A DNA stretch of 64,000 nt, taken from contig CM077597.1 of NCBI GenBank assembly GCA_039654915.1, positions 34,880,001 through 34,944,000 on the forward strand, read 5' to 3'. How positions within the stretch are numbered: position 1 is the stretch's first letter; each line of letters starts with the position of its first letter. The stretch comes from Aquilaria yunnanensis. Its lineage: Eukaryota > Streptophyta > Magnoliopsida > Malvales > Thymelaeaceae. Under the pieces are notes generated by a model. It saw only the letters and a list, made by a program, of their open reading frames with translations, was not told where the DNA came from and did no database searches. Positions 33,906 to 46,084 of this stretch are shown here, in pieces. The position numbers and the translations under genes were made by a program.

Positions 33906-35900
33906 TACAGAAAGTTTGTCTTCTAGGAAACCAATATTCACAAAAAAAATCACTCTTATTCCTAAATCGGATGAGATTTACATTGTGGAGGACTTTAGGT
34001 CTATTAGCTTATGCAATACTTTATATAAAGTAATTGTTAAATCTATAGTCAATTGTTTAAAGTTGGTTCTGTAGACTTTGGTCTCTTCACTCCAAAATGC
34101 TTTCATCCTAGGCCGTAATATTCAAGATAATATTATTATTGTTCATTAACTATTGAATGTTGTTTCTAGTACCCCCCTTTCAACTGGGTCATGGGGTGAT
34201 AAAGCAGTTCTGAAATTAGATATTAGGAAATCATATTACTCTATAATGCTCATTTATTAAGATGGTTTTGCGTTCTATGCAATTTTTGGGAAAATGGGTC
34301 TACCTTGTCATGCGGTGCATAACAATGGTGCCTAATCCTGTGCTGGTAAATTGTTGTACTACTGATTTGTTCTCCTTTACCACAAGTATTCGGCAAGGAG
34401 ATCCTTTATTTCCTTACTTTTTTTATTCTTTGTGTGGAAGCTATCTCCAGTTGACTTTTAAAGCTTTAGTCCTTAAGAATCATACATGGCCTTTCAACAA
34501 GTAAGGATGGTCCAAAAATCAGTCATTTGTTATTTGCTGATGATTGCCTTGTTTCTTTTCGCCCAACTATGACAATAGTCCAGGCTCTAAACTAGACTCT
34601 ACAAGACTTTGAGATTGCAGCAGACCAATGCATCAATATCCCTAAATTTGAATAGTTATTTACCTAGAACATGTCAGAATCTTTTTGAAACGACATCCTT
34701 CAGATCCTACCTTCCTAGGTCAATAACACCATTCTCTCTTATTTAGGCTTACCATTTGCTCAAGATCTTTCACACTAATCTCCATTTCAATTTCTTGGGG
34801 ATAAAGTCCACCGACAGTTATCAAGCTAGAAAGGGAATCTCTTGAATCCTATAGGGCTTCTCAACCTCATTTAGTCAATCTTACCTTCCATCCCTATCTA
34901 TATCATGTCACTGCTTAAGGTTCCTATAACCATGTCTAATGATCTCTCCAAGCATCTTATTCGATTTTGGTAGTCACGCACCTATGACAAACATGGTCTT
35001 CATCTTTGACATCAACAATTGCTACATTATCCTAAAGGTCCTGGAGGACTTGGGATCCAAGATCTCAGGCTTTTTAATCAAATACTTTTTTCCAAAACCT
35101 TTTGCTAAATTTTTATAGGTCCTAGGGGATCCTTGGTCCATCGAGTCCTTATGGCCAAATATGGAAACATGCATTCAATTTGGTCAATTAAAACCAATGA
35201 GAATGTAACTACTCTTTGGAAAAATCTCTTGTATGGCCAAGAACTACTTCATGATCATATTTGGAATATTTGACGTGGTTCAATGGTTAGAGTATATAAG
35301 ACTTGCCCATTTATGTTTTCTTGCAGGGTATGTGTTCAAAGATCCTAATCTTCGAGTTGTAGACCTTGATAATTTTCAGGAGTGCTATTAGAAGATGTCA
35401 TTACTTCAAAATATCTTTCCATCACAGATTGTGGATCTTATTCTTACCATTAATCCACATTCCAACTTGGATTCTCGAGATGCCATCTCCTGGCTTGGGA
35501 ATGCATTAGGATCCTTTTTGGTTAAGCAAGGCTATAACCTAGAGTTGCAAAAACAATCTTCATCTTTCTTGAACTATACAGGTAATGCCCTAAGTTGCTC
35601 ACCACATCCTGAGTATTCGACCATTCTTAAATCCTTTTGGGCCTCCCATATTCCTAAAAAATATAAATCCTTTCTTTGGAAAAGGTTATCGTCAGCATTG
35701 CTTTCAATGGACCTTTTTATGCCTTTGATGCCATTCTTCCCTGAAAATGATATTCCATCTTTTTTGGGAATGTTAGAGATGTCAAGATATCTGGGGCAAT
35801 TTTTATTCTCACTTGGTACCTTCTAATTATTTATCTTTTGAGACATAGCTTGCTTCCTCACTAAGTGACTTAAAGCATCACCCGCAAGATTGGTTTTGAT
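33906..35900 (+). pseudogene. LINE (non-LTR retrotransposon) relic: RT and zinc-binding region
   Basis: Plus-strand words in changing frames match the plant L1-type RT: TLIPKSDE-like, EDFRSISLCNTLYKVIVKSI, SLQNAFILGRNIQDNIIIVH; then SIRQGDPLFPYFFYSLCG (34262-34504) and SHLLFADDCLVSF (near 34530), where the ADD is the catalytic box. The open piece 35395-35826 has DAISWLGNALGSFLVKQGYN and a FWASHIPKKYKSFLWKRLSS stretch, matching the zinc-binding RVT domain that follows RT in plant LINEs. There is no intact 5' ORF, in keeping with 5' truncation. Multiple stops make it dead. Confidence 0.85.
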
Positions 35901-36399
35901 TGCTTCTATCACTTTCTGTCAGGAACCATTCCAATAAATGCCTAATTAGTATTTAATTAGGCTAGATCATTCTGTTGTCTAATCCAAATTCTTAATTAAG
36001 TCAGAATTGTTCCTCATTCCCCGGATCTTTTTTCCAATATATACTAAGTAAATCCTAGCCACTTGTTTAGCATTTAGCATTTACTTAAGAGCTAAGAAAA
36101 ACATTTACTTTGTTTCACTAAAACACTTAAGTTTATTAAACTAATATAGTGGTTCAGCGGGATTTAAAGAAAACATGAATAAAATATGTGCGGCTGCGTA
36201 AGAAAAATATTTTAATGCTCTTGCATGAACAAGTGTTTTGCCAATCAACCTAAGCAAGCAATGTCATGGGTTGATAAGTCTAACTCGAATTAATAATAAT
36301 ATATGCCATGGTCTTACTAAGTCAAAGTCAATACTAGTAGACCTACTCCTTGCTATTACCACCATAATTACAAAATACTAATGACCTAAACGGTCAGTA
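35901..36399. other. Unassigned AT-rich DNA
   Basis: No recognised gene or element. The last five bases CAGTA (36395-36399) face GAGTA (37816-37820) across the solo LTR. Confidence 0.4.
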
Positions 36400-37815
36400 T
36401 GTTAGGTTTCGGGAGCCAAACAGCGCAGCGGAATTTAACCGAAACCCTCCAGGATCCAAGTGAAACGGGGTAAACCGGGTGTTCGAAAATTTTCATACAT
36501 AATTTTCGGTTGAGATCTCTCACTCAACTGTAGAGTCGAATCACAAAACCTGAACAGTTGACGTGTTCAGGCTCTTTATGGTATCCACACGAGCCTCTCG
36601 GGATCACCACGCTCCCACCACGTCCCGGCAGATGCGTTTCTCTTGCGCTTGTAGTGCTAGCTTGCGTCCTCCAAGGAATTGCAAGAGAAGAGTACGGCTG
36701 TCCTTTTGGGAGGCTAGGGCAAGGAGACCTGCGAATTTCTCACTAGAAGTTGTATTTATAGTGAGACTCAACTTCCAGGCCTAATAGCTTTCAAAGCCCT
36801 AATCCAATTAGGATTTAATTTCAAGCTTAATAATGGCTCAACTCTTGGGCCCATTATTAATACGAAATTAAAGTGAAACCATAACCCAAATAATTAGCCC
36901 ATGCACTTTAATGATCCAAATAGCTCTATGTGTGTGACCCAATAGGCTCTTATCACGTTGTCAATGATCATAAATCACATTTATGATCATAAGCAATGAG
37001 CGGTGTCTAGCAACACATCATTGCTACCCAAGTGACAAGATTGTCGATGATTCGACTAAACCTTTATGATCATCACCGATATATGCCATTGTCCCTTTGT
37101 CCAAGATATCAAGACTAAGCACAAGACATGGAATGTGTCACTCTTGTATAGCCCAATCTTTGGTTTCTTGATTACTGAGTAGACTAACTTAAACTGATGA
37201 CATTGATATCGTATATCAACTCATCTGAGCATGGCCATGCATTTTCTAAGTCTCACTCTATCAAAAGGCCCGAAGATATCACTCCCGTTACATAGGAGGG
37301 ACAAATCCCATCTTGATCATAAAAATCCCTCCGCATGATATTTGACATACCCAATGACCTCCTTCATGTTCACTAAGTTATGAGCAACAAAGGAAAGTAT
37401 CAAAGTATGTGACTCACATGTAGGGAACCTTGATGATCTTAGGTCGAAGGACTACATATACCGTGATCACTATGAGAATCACTTATGACACTCATATAAC
37501 GATCCATGTAGTGTTCTCATGGTGGGTCGGTCCAGTACACAAGTTCTCCAACTTGTACCCATATGTAGACTACATATCTCATATTAGTCTCCACATATGC
37601 TAGTCGTTATGTATTATTGTAATATGCTCCATAATAATACTAGACCAGGGACGTTTAAGAATATTATTATTCTAGGGTTACAATTATGTTTGTTAAGTTA
37701 CGCAGAAACAAAACAACAAACATAATTGCTGGATTAATGCCTTAATAAAATATCATGACTCAATGTGCGAAAATACAATCATCTCATGATTGGCTTTTTG
37801 GGTACAATACTAACA
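36400..37815 (-). repeat. Solo copia LTR, minus strand
   Basis: A 1416-bp copy very similar to the LTRs at 2246-3732 and 8749-10163, in reverse. It lacks any internal sequence. Flanks are CAGTA and GAGTA, 4 of 5 identical. A solo LTR arises when the two LTRs of a full element recombine. Confidence 0.93.
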
Positions 37816-40689
37816 GAGTAGACCCACCTTTGCTCGGGCGAGAAGAACCCAAGCAAGAAGCAACCCAAGAAGTCCTTGCCTGACTACCTTGCTATACAAG
37901 GCAAATATGTTTTAGAGTAAGACTCCGATCATAAGTGAGTGCAACATATGAAAAATGAATGACATGTAATAAATGCAAAATTTACATATGAGTACTAACA
38001 AACAAAGACCAAATAGTCACTGTGGATTATTTGGCTCTTGCACAATGTTACCTGTACATTAACAATAAGGGTAAGTATATAGAATACTTATTCAGACATT
38101 CTAAAACAATAAAATCATAACACTATCACAAAAAATGGACTATATGCACATATTGTCATGCATGCATGAACTTTGCCCATAAACTATATGAGCATTCCAT
38201 GAGCTCTTATGGCATGGAGCATTATGTAATGATTATTATATGATGCCCTTTTTGGGTACATGACTCCCCATACTTATCACACAATCAAACAAACAAACAA
38301 AAACACCCATTGGTCCATTTTTGCCCTTGAGCATGCATAGTTGCATTTGCCCTTAAGCTTGCCTTCTTTCGCTAACTCAAAAACTCCCTTAATGTATGTA
38401 ACTAGGTTTGACCATGTTTTGTGTGGGTCATAGTGCCCATGGACATGTCTTGCACATTCTAGGGCCCCCATTGGCCCAATAGGCCCATGTGTATGCTTAC
38501 TTATATCCCAAGTCATTTATTTGACCCATGTGTCATTTGGGCCTTAGGGCTTTGCCTTAGGCTCCACCTCGTAGGTCATGCCCAAAGTGCAACCGAAGCC
38601 CCACAAGAAAGTAAGGCCCTCGGGATGTGCCCATGCAGCCCCCTAGGTGTGCACAACTAGTAGCCTGCAGACACATGCGCATGCACACCGTCAGGTCCCC
38701 CTTGGGCACACATGATTGCATGCCCACTTGGGCACATCTTTGTGGACCTTGGCACACTGAACTTACCAAGCCCCTAGGCACTTAAAAATACTCATGCACC
38801 TAGGAGCCCATGCCGCACACACACACACACACACATATCGAGCCCTTAAACTCAGTCACAACACAATCACACTCAAATCAAGGCACACTTCTCTTGTTAG
38901 CCACATTCATATACCAAGAATCCAAGGCTTATGCCACACACCATTTTATAGCCCATGCACCAAGGACACCACTTATTGCCCAAACTAAGAGCTAGGTTTG
39001 ACCTTAGTGCCACTTGAGCCTTCTTTGGCTCTATTGATCCCCTGTGCCGTTTTTTCCGTACCATTTGCCCTAGCTTTCAACAAGCTAAAACATGGCTAGA
39101 GCTTCTCAAAGAGAAAAGGGCTAGAAAACCTACCCTGTGTAGATTTCATACTTGCAAGCTCATAAATTCACCTCCTATATGCCCCGTCCGAGTCATTTAG
39201 AGTTCCTTATTTAACTATAGTAAATTAACCATATTACTAACATATTTTTTAGCATAGGGGAGTATCATTATTCAAGAACCAGAACAAAAAATGATACACT
39301 TCTTACCTTAAGAAAATGCTTAGAATCATAGCTCCCTTCCTAGGAGCTCATCGATTTTCCTTGTTTTCCTTAAGCTTAACCTCACACAAAATCATGAGTT
39401 TTTGATAAGCACAAAGGCAAATCTAAACAAGGATGAAATAAGCTAAAAGCAAAACACATTCTCATAAAAAAAACATACAAAAACTGTAGCCACCTCTAAG
39501 AGAAAACTGAACTCTTAAGCCCTCTATTGTAACACGTACACTTTCCCTTGGATTTCTCACTAACAAGCTCTCCTTCTCTTATATTTCTTTCATTTATTTA
39601 GTAATTTTATATGTGTTTGAGGGTTTAGGATGTGATGAATGATCATAGGTAGAGAATAAAGTGAGTTTGTGGGTTTATGGATGAATAAGGATGGAAAATG
39701 GGTTTAGGGGTTAAAGTAGTCAAGAGTTAAGACTTTTACGTGGTTAGTAAGATTTAGGCTACTTAAACAAAGGAAAGGGGAGCTCACCCATATTTTTTAA
39801 GCTGATTTTATGCCCCATTAATAGGTTACTTCCCTCCCACAAGTGCACAAAGGTTGGATGGGTGAAAAGAAGTTTGAATCGTCGGTTAAAAAGATGTCAC
39901 CTCCATAAAATTATCAACTATGTCTCTAAATGAACTTTAAATCTTAGATTTTATTTCCTCTACATCCAACCATGTATTTTCCTACCTTTGACCAATCTTG
40001 AATCTGGTTTACCAGGTTTGACTCAGGTTTGACCAACCAAAAATACCAAAATGCCGTTCTTAGCTTCTCTCACAAGAAAAGTCTCATATTTGGTCAATTC
40101 AACTCCAAACTTCACCAAATTTCACCAAATGGTTTCGAACATCATTTCTCACCTTCCCAAACCTGTTTTGACCATATTTGACCTGAAAATTTTTCATTTT
40201 GCTTTTCTTTGCTTTCTTAGCAAGAAAAAGTCATTTTTTGGTCAAATTGAGTTCAAATTTCATTGAGATGTTCATTTCACCTATAGAAGCTCAATTTTAT
40301 CTCTCTTGGTCACATTTTAACCTTTGGCTTGAAAAATTACCAATTTACCCCTAGTTGCCCTTATGGTCAATTTGCTTTAGATTTTTAATCTTATGAACTC
40401 CAAGGGTTATTTGACTAATCGACTTGACCTAAACCTAGCTTGCAAGTGTAATTTAATCAAGAATCATGTACAAGTAATAAATTAATTACCAGATAAAATT
40501 AGGGTTTTCACACTTTGGATCATCTAGATTGGGCATAATGAGTGCATATTCTAACATACTACCTTTCATGTCTTGTCATTAATAGTCAGAAGAGATGAAC
40601 TCCTATTTTAGCTTTCTATAGCCAGGGATTTTCAGCAAAAGTTTTCCCCATTTCCCTATAATGCTCTTCCCATGTTATGTGGAACTTCG
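37816..40689. other. Unassigned repeat-like DNA between LINE pieces
   Basis: No gene was recognised. Contents include a CA microsatellite (38816-38834) and a stretch near 39960-40330 rich in TTTGACC and TTGGTCAA words. It probably holds at least one further old insertion, since the LINE RNase H resumes only at about 40690. Confidence 0.4.
38816..38834. repeat. CA microsatellite
   Basis: About nine CA units in a row. Two overlapping short open frames starting here are artefacts of the repeat. Confidence 0.95.
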
Positions 40690-41010
40690 GGCTAAAGTAA
40701 GGAACACCAACCACCATCAAAGTTGGACATTTTTATTACAAATGGAGCTTAGCGAAACTCAAAGGGCATCGATGCCATAGCCTGGGTTTGGTTAGGTGTG
40801 AATGGACCTCCAATTAATCAAAAAGGCTTTATCATTCAATGATGTTAATCTGCTTTAGAGGCAGAACTTTAGGCTACTCATGAGGCAGCATTATCTACAA
40901 CCACCCACCACCTTGCCACATTAATGATTTTGACAAATTGTTCAAGAGGTCTTTGGTGCTCTATCACTCAGTTCCTCTCTCACTGCTTCCATCCATCACA
41001 TTGTTCAACT
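40690..41010 (+). pseudogene. LINE RNase H-like relic
   Basis: The plus strand reads PPSKLDIFITNGA, then GIDAIAWVWLGVNGPPINQK and, after stops, SALEAEL..ATHEAALSTTTHHL. This matches the 'P..LKINxDGA ... AEL.A...AL' order of the RNase H domain at the C-terminus of plant LINE ORF2. It is probably the displaced end of the LINE at 33906-35900. Confidence 0.55.
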
Positions 41011-42129
41011 GTTGAATTCATTTCAACGTTGCTCTGTGATTATATTAATTAAAAACTTTATACTTAAAGAAGCCCAAAAGTATTTTTAAAATATTTTTTG
41101 AAAATGTTAAATAATTTATATTGATTTTTCTTTTCTATAGTTGGATACGTAAAAAAAATTATAAACATCAACTAATTTCTGACAATTTTATCCGTGTATT
41201 ATTAAGTAGATAGAGCATTAATTTCTAAATTACATTCGTTCTAGAAAAAAAAAATTAGTAAAATGGAAATGATGGATTATCTTTAATGGGAGAAGCACAT
41301 AATTTTTAATTCAAATTAAAACGTCCATACAAACCCGTATCAGAGAACACGATTGCGTCATTGTCACCTCCTCTGAATTGTTCTGCCTAATTGATTGTAC
41401 CTCGTCACTTCCTAAAACCTCAATGCTTGTGCCTGATGAGCCGAAGCTTTTCAATTTATGTATCAACCCATACACTTGAGCACTGCATCTGTACCTAGGA
41501 CAATATATGCTGCATTAGCAGAAATGAAGTACATCGAGCCCTAAGGGATCAGACCTTTTATTTTGTTAAAGAACCACGCTAATTTGAATTTTCAAATCAA
41601 TTCGCACACACTCATGCCCTTAAAACCCTAGAAACTAAAAGACAAAATGCAAAAGGTTAGGAGCATACGCAGACTTTGGAGCATGTAAATGCATCACTCA
41701 ATACTTCACTAGGAAAAATGCATCATATAATATAAACTCCTCTTGGCTTCTCATATATACCAAAAAGTGGGAAAGAATGTATGAAGCAAGCATCTCTTAA
41801 ATAGGGCTTTCATTCAATTCATTCACTTGTGCTTTCGAAGGATAAAAAAATTCGTGGTGACCTCATGAGGCAAGAATGCTGGGAAGCATAAGACAGTCGG
41901 CATTAGAACAGGCAGTATACAAAATCGAGAACATCCCAGGCAACTGAAGGAACCGGCTTCCTCTTTCAGTATAATTTCGTACTGCAGTAAAGGATTCTCA
42001 TTCCCTATGTTAAGCTCCATTTATGATCAATGTGTCGTGCACAATTGCAACATCATGGAGCTTAGGTTGTGAATAAATGAGATGCCACCGACAATAGGCA
42101 GAGACACATAGTAAAATTAGCGCTGCTGG
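41011..42129. other. Region downstream of the PPR gene
   Basis: AT-rich with no recognised repeat. The part next to the stop codon at 42130 presumably contains the 3' untranslated region of the PPR gene. The polyadenylation site cannot be placed. Confidence 0.5.
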
Positions 42130-44076
42130 TCAATGTTCAACAAGAGTTCGGAATTTAACTCGCATTTTAACGCTACCCATCCTATTATAGCCAATACCAA
42201 TCTTGCTATGCATCAATTTGATGGCCAAATCTGCATTGCCAGCTTTTCTCAAGGCATTGATTAGCACAGTGCGGATTTTTCCTGCCCCTTCTCTGCCTCT
42301 ATCAACAACACCATCAGCCAACTTGCAAGCCTCTTTCACTCGGCCTGCTTTGCACAGCACCTTGATCATATCCTCATATGCTGTCTCAGGTAAGATACCC
42401 CTTGGTGCCAGATCATCTAAAATCTTACAAGCTCGAGCTACCTTGCCTGAAAGACATAGTCCAACTGATAAAACCCTAAAAGAAGCGTCAGTAGGTGTGA
42501 TGCCTTTATCAATCATCAAATCCCACATCTTCAAGGCTTCTTCATTCTTATGCTCCTGGAACAGTCCATTTATAAGAATTGTGTATGTATATACGGTTTG
42601 ATCACAACCCGCATCCTCCATTTGCCTAAAAAGTGTTAATGCTTCATCAATCTTGCCAGCCTTTGCAAAAGCATCTATCATAGAATTATAACAATATGAA
42701 TCCCTTGGAGAGCCTTTCTCTGTCATCTCTTCAAAGAGCTCCTGAGCAGCTTTGATCCTCCCAGCCTTCCCCAGTCCATCAATGAGACTAGAATAAAACA
42801 ATGAATTTATTGCCATCTTATTCACTTTACAAAACTCGAAATACCTCAAGGCCTCATCTAAACATCCATTCTTAGACAATCCATTGATAATAGCTCCATA
42901 TGTAACCTCATCGGGCATGAGCCCTTCAGCTTTCATTCTCTCAAATAACTTCGTTGCCTCGCTCATGTGTCCACGTTTTGAATATGCATCAACTAATGTT
43001 GTATAAATAGCAACATTTGCTTTATACCCTTTCAGAATCATATTCTCTAAAACAGCAGAACCTTCAAAACATTTCCCTTCCTTACAAAGGCCTCCGATCA
43101 CTAAACTATATGCATGACACGGTACTTCGAGTCCCTTCTCATCCATTTCATGATAAAACCCCAAACAAGAACCGTAATCTCCATCTGAGTAGCACACTTG
43201 CATCAAAGTCATGTAAGTAATCTTATCAGGTTCCAATTTCCTGGCCTCCATAGCTCTAAACATTTCCATTGCTTCACGAGTTCGTCCCAATTTACAATAA
43301 CCCTTAATCATTGTGTTGAAAGTCACAACATCAGGTTGGATCTTACCAGTATCCATAACTTCAAAAACCCGTTCCGCAGATTCAATAAACATTGAGTTCA
43401 CCAACCCGTTAAGCAAATAATTATAAGTGTGTAAACTAGGTTCAATCCTATTTTCTTTCATCCTACGCCAAACCCACAATAACTCCTCCACCATCCCAAG
43501 TCCCCCAAAGCTCTTAATCAAAGGATTTGCAGCGTAAACAGTCATCAGAAATTCCATTTCTCTCAGCTCACCAAACACAGACTTCACGCTTCCCAAATCA
43601 CTCCCTGAAGCTAAAACATCAATTAAAGCAACATAACACTCCAGACGATTACTATACCTCTCCTGCTTGGCAGCCCAATTAAAGAACCTAAGAGCGATAG
43701 CGGGTTTACCCCGGATGTCGTCGGACTTCAATACAAAAGCAACGAAACTGGGAGACAGCTTGACCAAGAACTTCAGGCAAAAGGCGTCCAAATTCGATTC
43801 CATACAAGATGACCCATCTAAGAGATTTACAACCTGGCTTACCCATGGAGATGGCTGCACGTCTTGATGGTCGGCTGAGGCCAAACCAGAGAGATCGTAG
43901 AAGGGCTCGATCCACTCGGAAGGAGGAAGACAACTTCGGGGGCAAACCCAACTGCTGGAACTTGGCCTGAAACTCGGAGCAGCAGCTTGCCGGGCCCAGC
44001 TGCCGTAGCTGTATGGACGCAGAGACGAAAAAGTTTGAGGGTAGCGAGAGAGAACCCTTAGTAGCTTTTGCCTCAT
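42130..44076 (-). CDS. P-class PPR protein, homologue of Arabidopsis At1g03560, probably mitochondrial
   Basis: 648 codons without an intron. The open frame extends 35 codons upstream to 44181. I chose the Met at 44076 because MRQKLL... starts a basic, Ser/Arg-rich, acid-poor stretch of about 50 residues typical of an organelle-targeting peptide, followed by the conserved PPSEWIEPF and QPSPWVSQVVNLLDGS words that I recall from At1g03560. From residue 180 to 564 there are eleven back-to-back PPR units, each exactly 35 residues (for example VTFNTMIKGYCKLGR at 251), with less regular ones on either side. No E, DYW or SMR domain follows, so it is a P-class protein. Such proteins bind specific organelle RNAs and aid their stability, splicing, end formation or translation. 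The RNA target is unknown. No frameshift is seen and the C-terminus (GSVKMRVKF) is conserved, so this is a live gene. Confidence 0.95.
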   Translation of the reverse strand: MRQKLLRVLSRYPQTFSSLRPYSYGSWARQAAAPSFRPSSSSWVCPRSCLPPSEWIEPFYDLSGLASADHQDVQPSPWVSQVVNLLDGSSCMESNLDAFCLKFLVKLSPSFVAFVLKSDDIRGKPAIALRFFNWAAKQERYSNRLECYVALIDVLASGSDLGSVKSVFGELREMEFLMTVYAANPLIKSFGGLGMVEELLWVWRRMKENRIEPSLHTYNYLLNGLVNSMFIESAERVFEVMDTGKIQPDVVTFNTMIKGYCKLGRTREAMEMFRAMEARKLEPDKITYMTLMQVCYSDGDYGSCLGFYHEMDEKGLEVPCHAYSLVIGGLCKEGKCFEGSAVLENMILKGYKANVAIYTTLVDAYSKRGHMSEATKLFERMKAEGLMPDEVTYGAIINGLSKNGCLDEALRYFEFCKVNKMAINSLFYSSLIDGLGKAGRIKAAQELFEEMTEKGSPRDSYCYNSMIDAFAKAGKIDEALTLFRQMEDAGCDQTVYTYTILINGLFQEHKNEEALKMWDLMIDKGITPTDASFRVLSVGLCLSGKVARACKILDDLAPRGILPETAYEDMIKVLCKAGRVKEACKLADGVVDRGREGAGKIRTVLINALRKAGNADLAIKLMHSKIGIGYNRMGSVKMRVKFRTLVEH

Positions 44077-44627
44077 TTGCGTTCTGGATTCGGCGCGCCT
44101 GCTCGCATGGCACAGAAACAAGGAGACTTTTAAATGGGACAAGATGCCGATTTTACCCTTGAACTTTATGAATCTGCCCACCTTGCTCTCCAGAAGAAGT
44201 TGGTAAGCAGGATTGTGCTCCTATTCCTCACCATGGATGAATGATTTGCCCGTCACCTCAATTGCTGCCCCTACTGACCAGTAACCTGTTGCTTGATCTC
44301 TGCTTTATGCCATTAATTTCTAGTGCTATTTTTCCTACTGCATAGCTATAGTTCTTGTTATAGCCACACTTATTGTTAAATTTAAAATGTGATCATTTCA
44401 TTCTGATTGCTCTTTGAGCATGGAATGAGGTCTAATTTCAAGACCAAGTGTCCTATTGAGTGGTTGAAGGACATAGGATTAATAGTAAGAAAGTTTCAGG
44501 CCTTGAGTGTTAGAAATTGGCTCTCAGGTTAACAAGTAGCATAGATGATGTACATGGTCATATTGTGAACTCAAGGGTTCTTTAGCTCAATTGAGAGAAG
44601 ATTAAGTATTAGATGTTAGATAGTTAT
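44077..44627. other. Region upstream of the PPR gene
   Basis: It should contain the PPR promoter and 5' untranslated region. No clear TATA box was found on the minus strand. The hAT-like element begins about 550 bp upstream of the chosen start codon. Confidence 0.5.
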
Positions 44628-46084
44628 TAGGGATAGTAAAATTTGACCCGACCCGATGACCTAGCTCAACCCACCCAAGCCCAAGCCCGACCTCATTGTG
44701 ATTTGATAAAAAAAAAAGTTAATGACCTGAACCTGTACCCGATTGAAAGGAAACCCAAGAAAACCCGAACCCAAATGACCCAAACTCAAAATACTAAAAC
44801 CCAAAATGACCTGAGCCTGAATTGACCCAAACTTGAGACTGACTAACTTGACCAAGGATGACTCGAAGACTAAACCCAACAAGACTCGATTTTAACTCAC
44901 ACCCTAAACCTTAACTTTCATCTTTCATTGTCTTCTATATTTAGTAAATCCTAAGTATAGGGGCTTCCACATTTAGTAACTTTCATTTTTTTAGGATTTT
45001 TATATTCAATATGTCCCATATTCAGGGAAAGTGACTTCCGTAATTAGTAAGTTCCATTTTTTTTTGTACTTCTATATTTAGTAAGTCTCATATTTGGGGA
45101 GGAGATTTTGATATTTAGTAGCTTCATTTTTTTTGGACTTAACTGTCTAGTAGTTCTTACATTTTGAGAGGAGATTTCACATTTAGTAACTTCTATTTTT
45201 TTAGAACTTCTATATTTTGTAAGTTCCATGTTTGGGGAATAGACTTCCATATTTAGTAAGTCTTATATTTGGATTTTTCCAAAACAAGTAACTTTTATAT
45301 TTAGTAAGTTTAATGATCTTGATAGACAATTGTTAAAATTACAACATTCATCCATAAACTTTTAAGTATAGTGCTATAAAGTACCTAAATTTTAAAAAAT
45401 TTCATTTCAGTTACCCTTAATAATTACAAAATGGGTCCCTAAACTTTTGAAATATTTGCACTTTCACCCAAAATTTTTCAAATTTTACAGTTTAGTTACT
45501 AATAGTGAACTTGAGCTACATTTCATAGTAATTTCAAAGAAAATTCATCGAAACATAAGCATAACAAAATTGTTGTAGTGTATGCTTGGGTGATAGTTGG
45601 GTGAGGATCTGAATAACTTGTAGAGTGATAGTTGAATGATATAGGTCTAGAAAAACAATCAAGTATTATCAACAATGTTAAATTACCTAAATATGTACTA
45701 AATTATAATGAAGAAGATTTTTATGAATTTTTTGATTAAATATACTAAAAAAAGAAAAATTAATTTAAATTAAATCACACAAAAATCAAATTCTTTAATT
45801 TAAATTTTTTTTAAAAAATAAAAAACAATTAACTGATTTAATCATTTTGGTTTATACATTAGTAACCCGAGTGAATACAAAGGTTGACCTGAATCTAACC
45901 TAAAGTTACCCGAGACTGAAATTAACCCAACTTGTATTGAAACCAAACCCAAACCAACTCAACCTGAAACCAACCCAAACCCAAATAACCCGACCTGGAC
46001 TCAAATTCATGCTAACCCGACTAGACCTTAACTTAAATGATCTAACCCAAAACATGACTCGACCTACTCAATTGCCATCCTTAG
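44628..46084. mobile_element. hAT-like non-autonomous element with CCCGA/CCCAA-rich ends
   Basis: The left end TAGGGATAGTAAAATTTGAC and the right end read inward TAAGGATGGCAATTGAGTAG are imperfect inverted repeats of the TAGGGATGGCAA type seen in many plant hAT-derived elements. ATAGTTAT (44620-44627) and GTAGTTAT (46084-46091) form a 7-of-8 target duplication; the exact end is uncertain by one base. Subterminal parts (44640-44880 and 45850-46060) are full of ACCCGA and CCCAA words in both ends. There is no transposase. The middle carries the minisatellite listed separately. Confidence 0.75.
44930..45310. repeat. Degenerate minisatellite within the hAT-like element
   Basis: The phrase ATATTTAGTAAGT..CATATTTGGGGA recurs at least five times with T-runs between (near 44940, 45030, 45070, 45180, 45250). 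The period is irregular, so the copies are old. Confidence 0.7.

Noticed and set aside
38794..38995. Two overlapping plus-strand frames with His-Thr runs
   Set aside because: Created by the CA microsatellite at 38816-38834.
35930..40600. Possible LTR element starting TGTCAGGAACC and ending near CTTGTCA
   Set aside because: I could not find paired repeats or a matching target duplication, so no boundaries are claimed.
43706..44113. 135-codon minus-strand frame overlapping the PPR gene start
   Set aside because: It lies in another frame of the PPR coding region and has no domain. The PPR frame explains the conservation.
44077..44181. 35-codon upstream extension of the PPR frame to an earlier Met
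   Set aside because: The extension is less conserved by recall, and the Met at 44076 begins a typical targeting peptide. The longer form cannot be excluded without transcript data.
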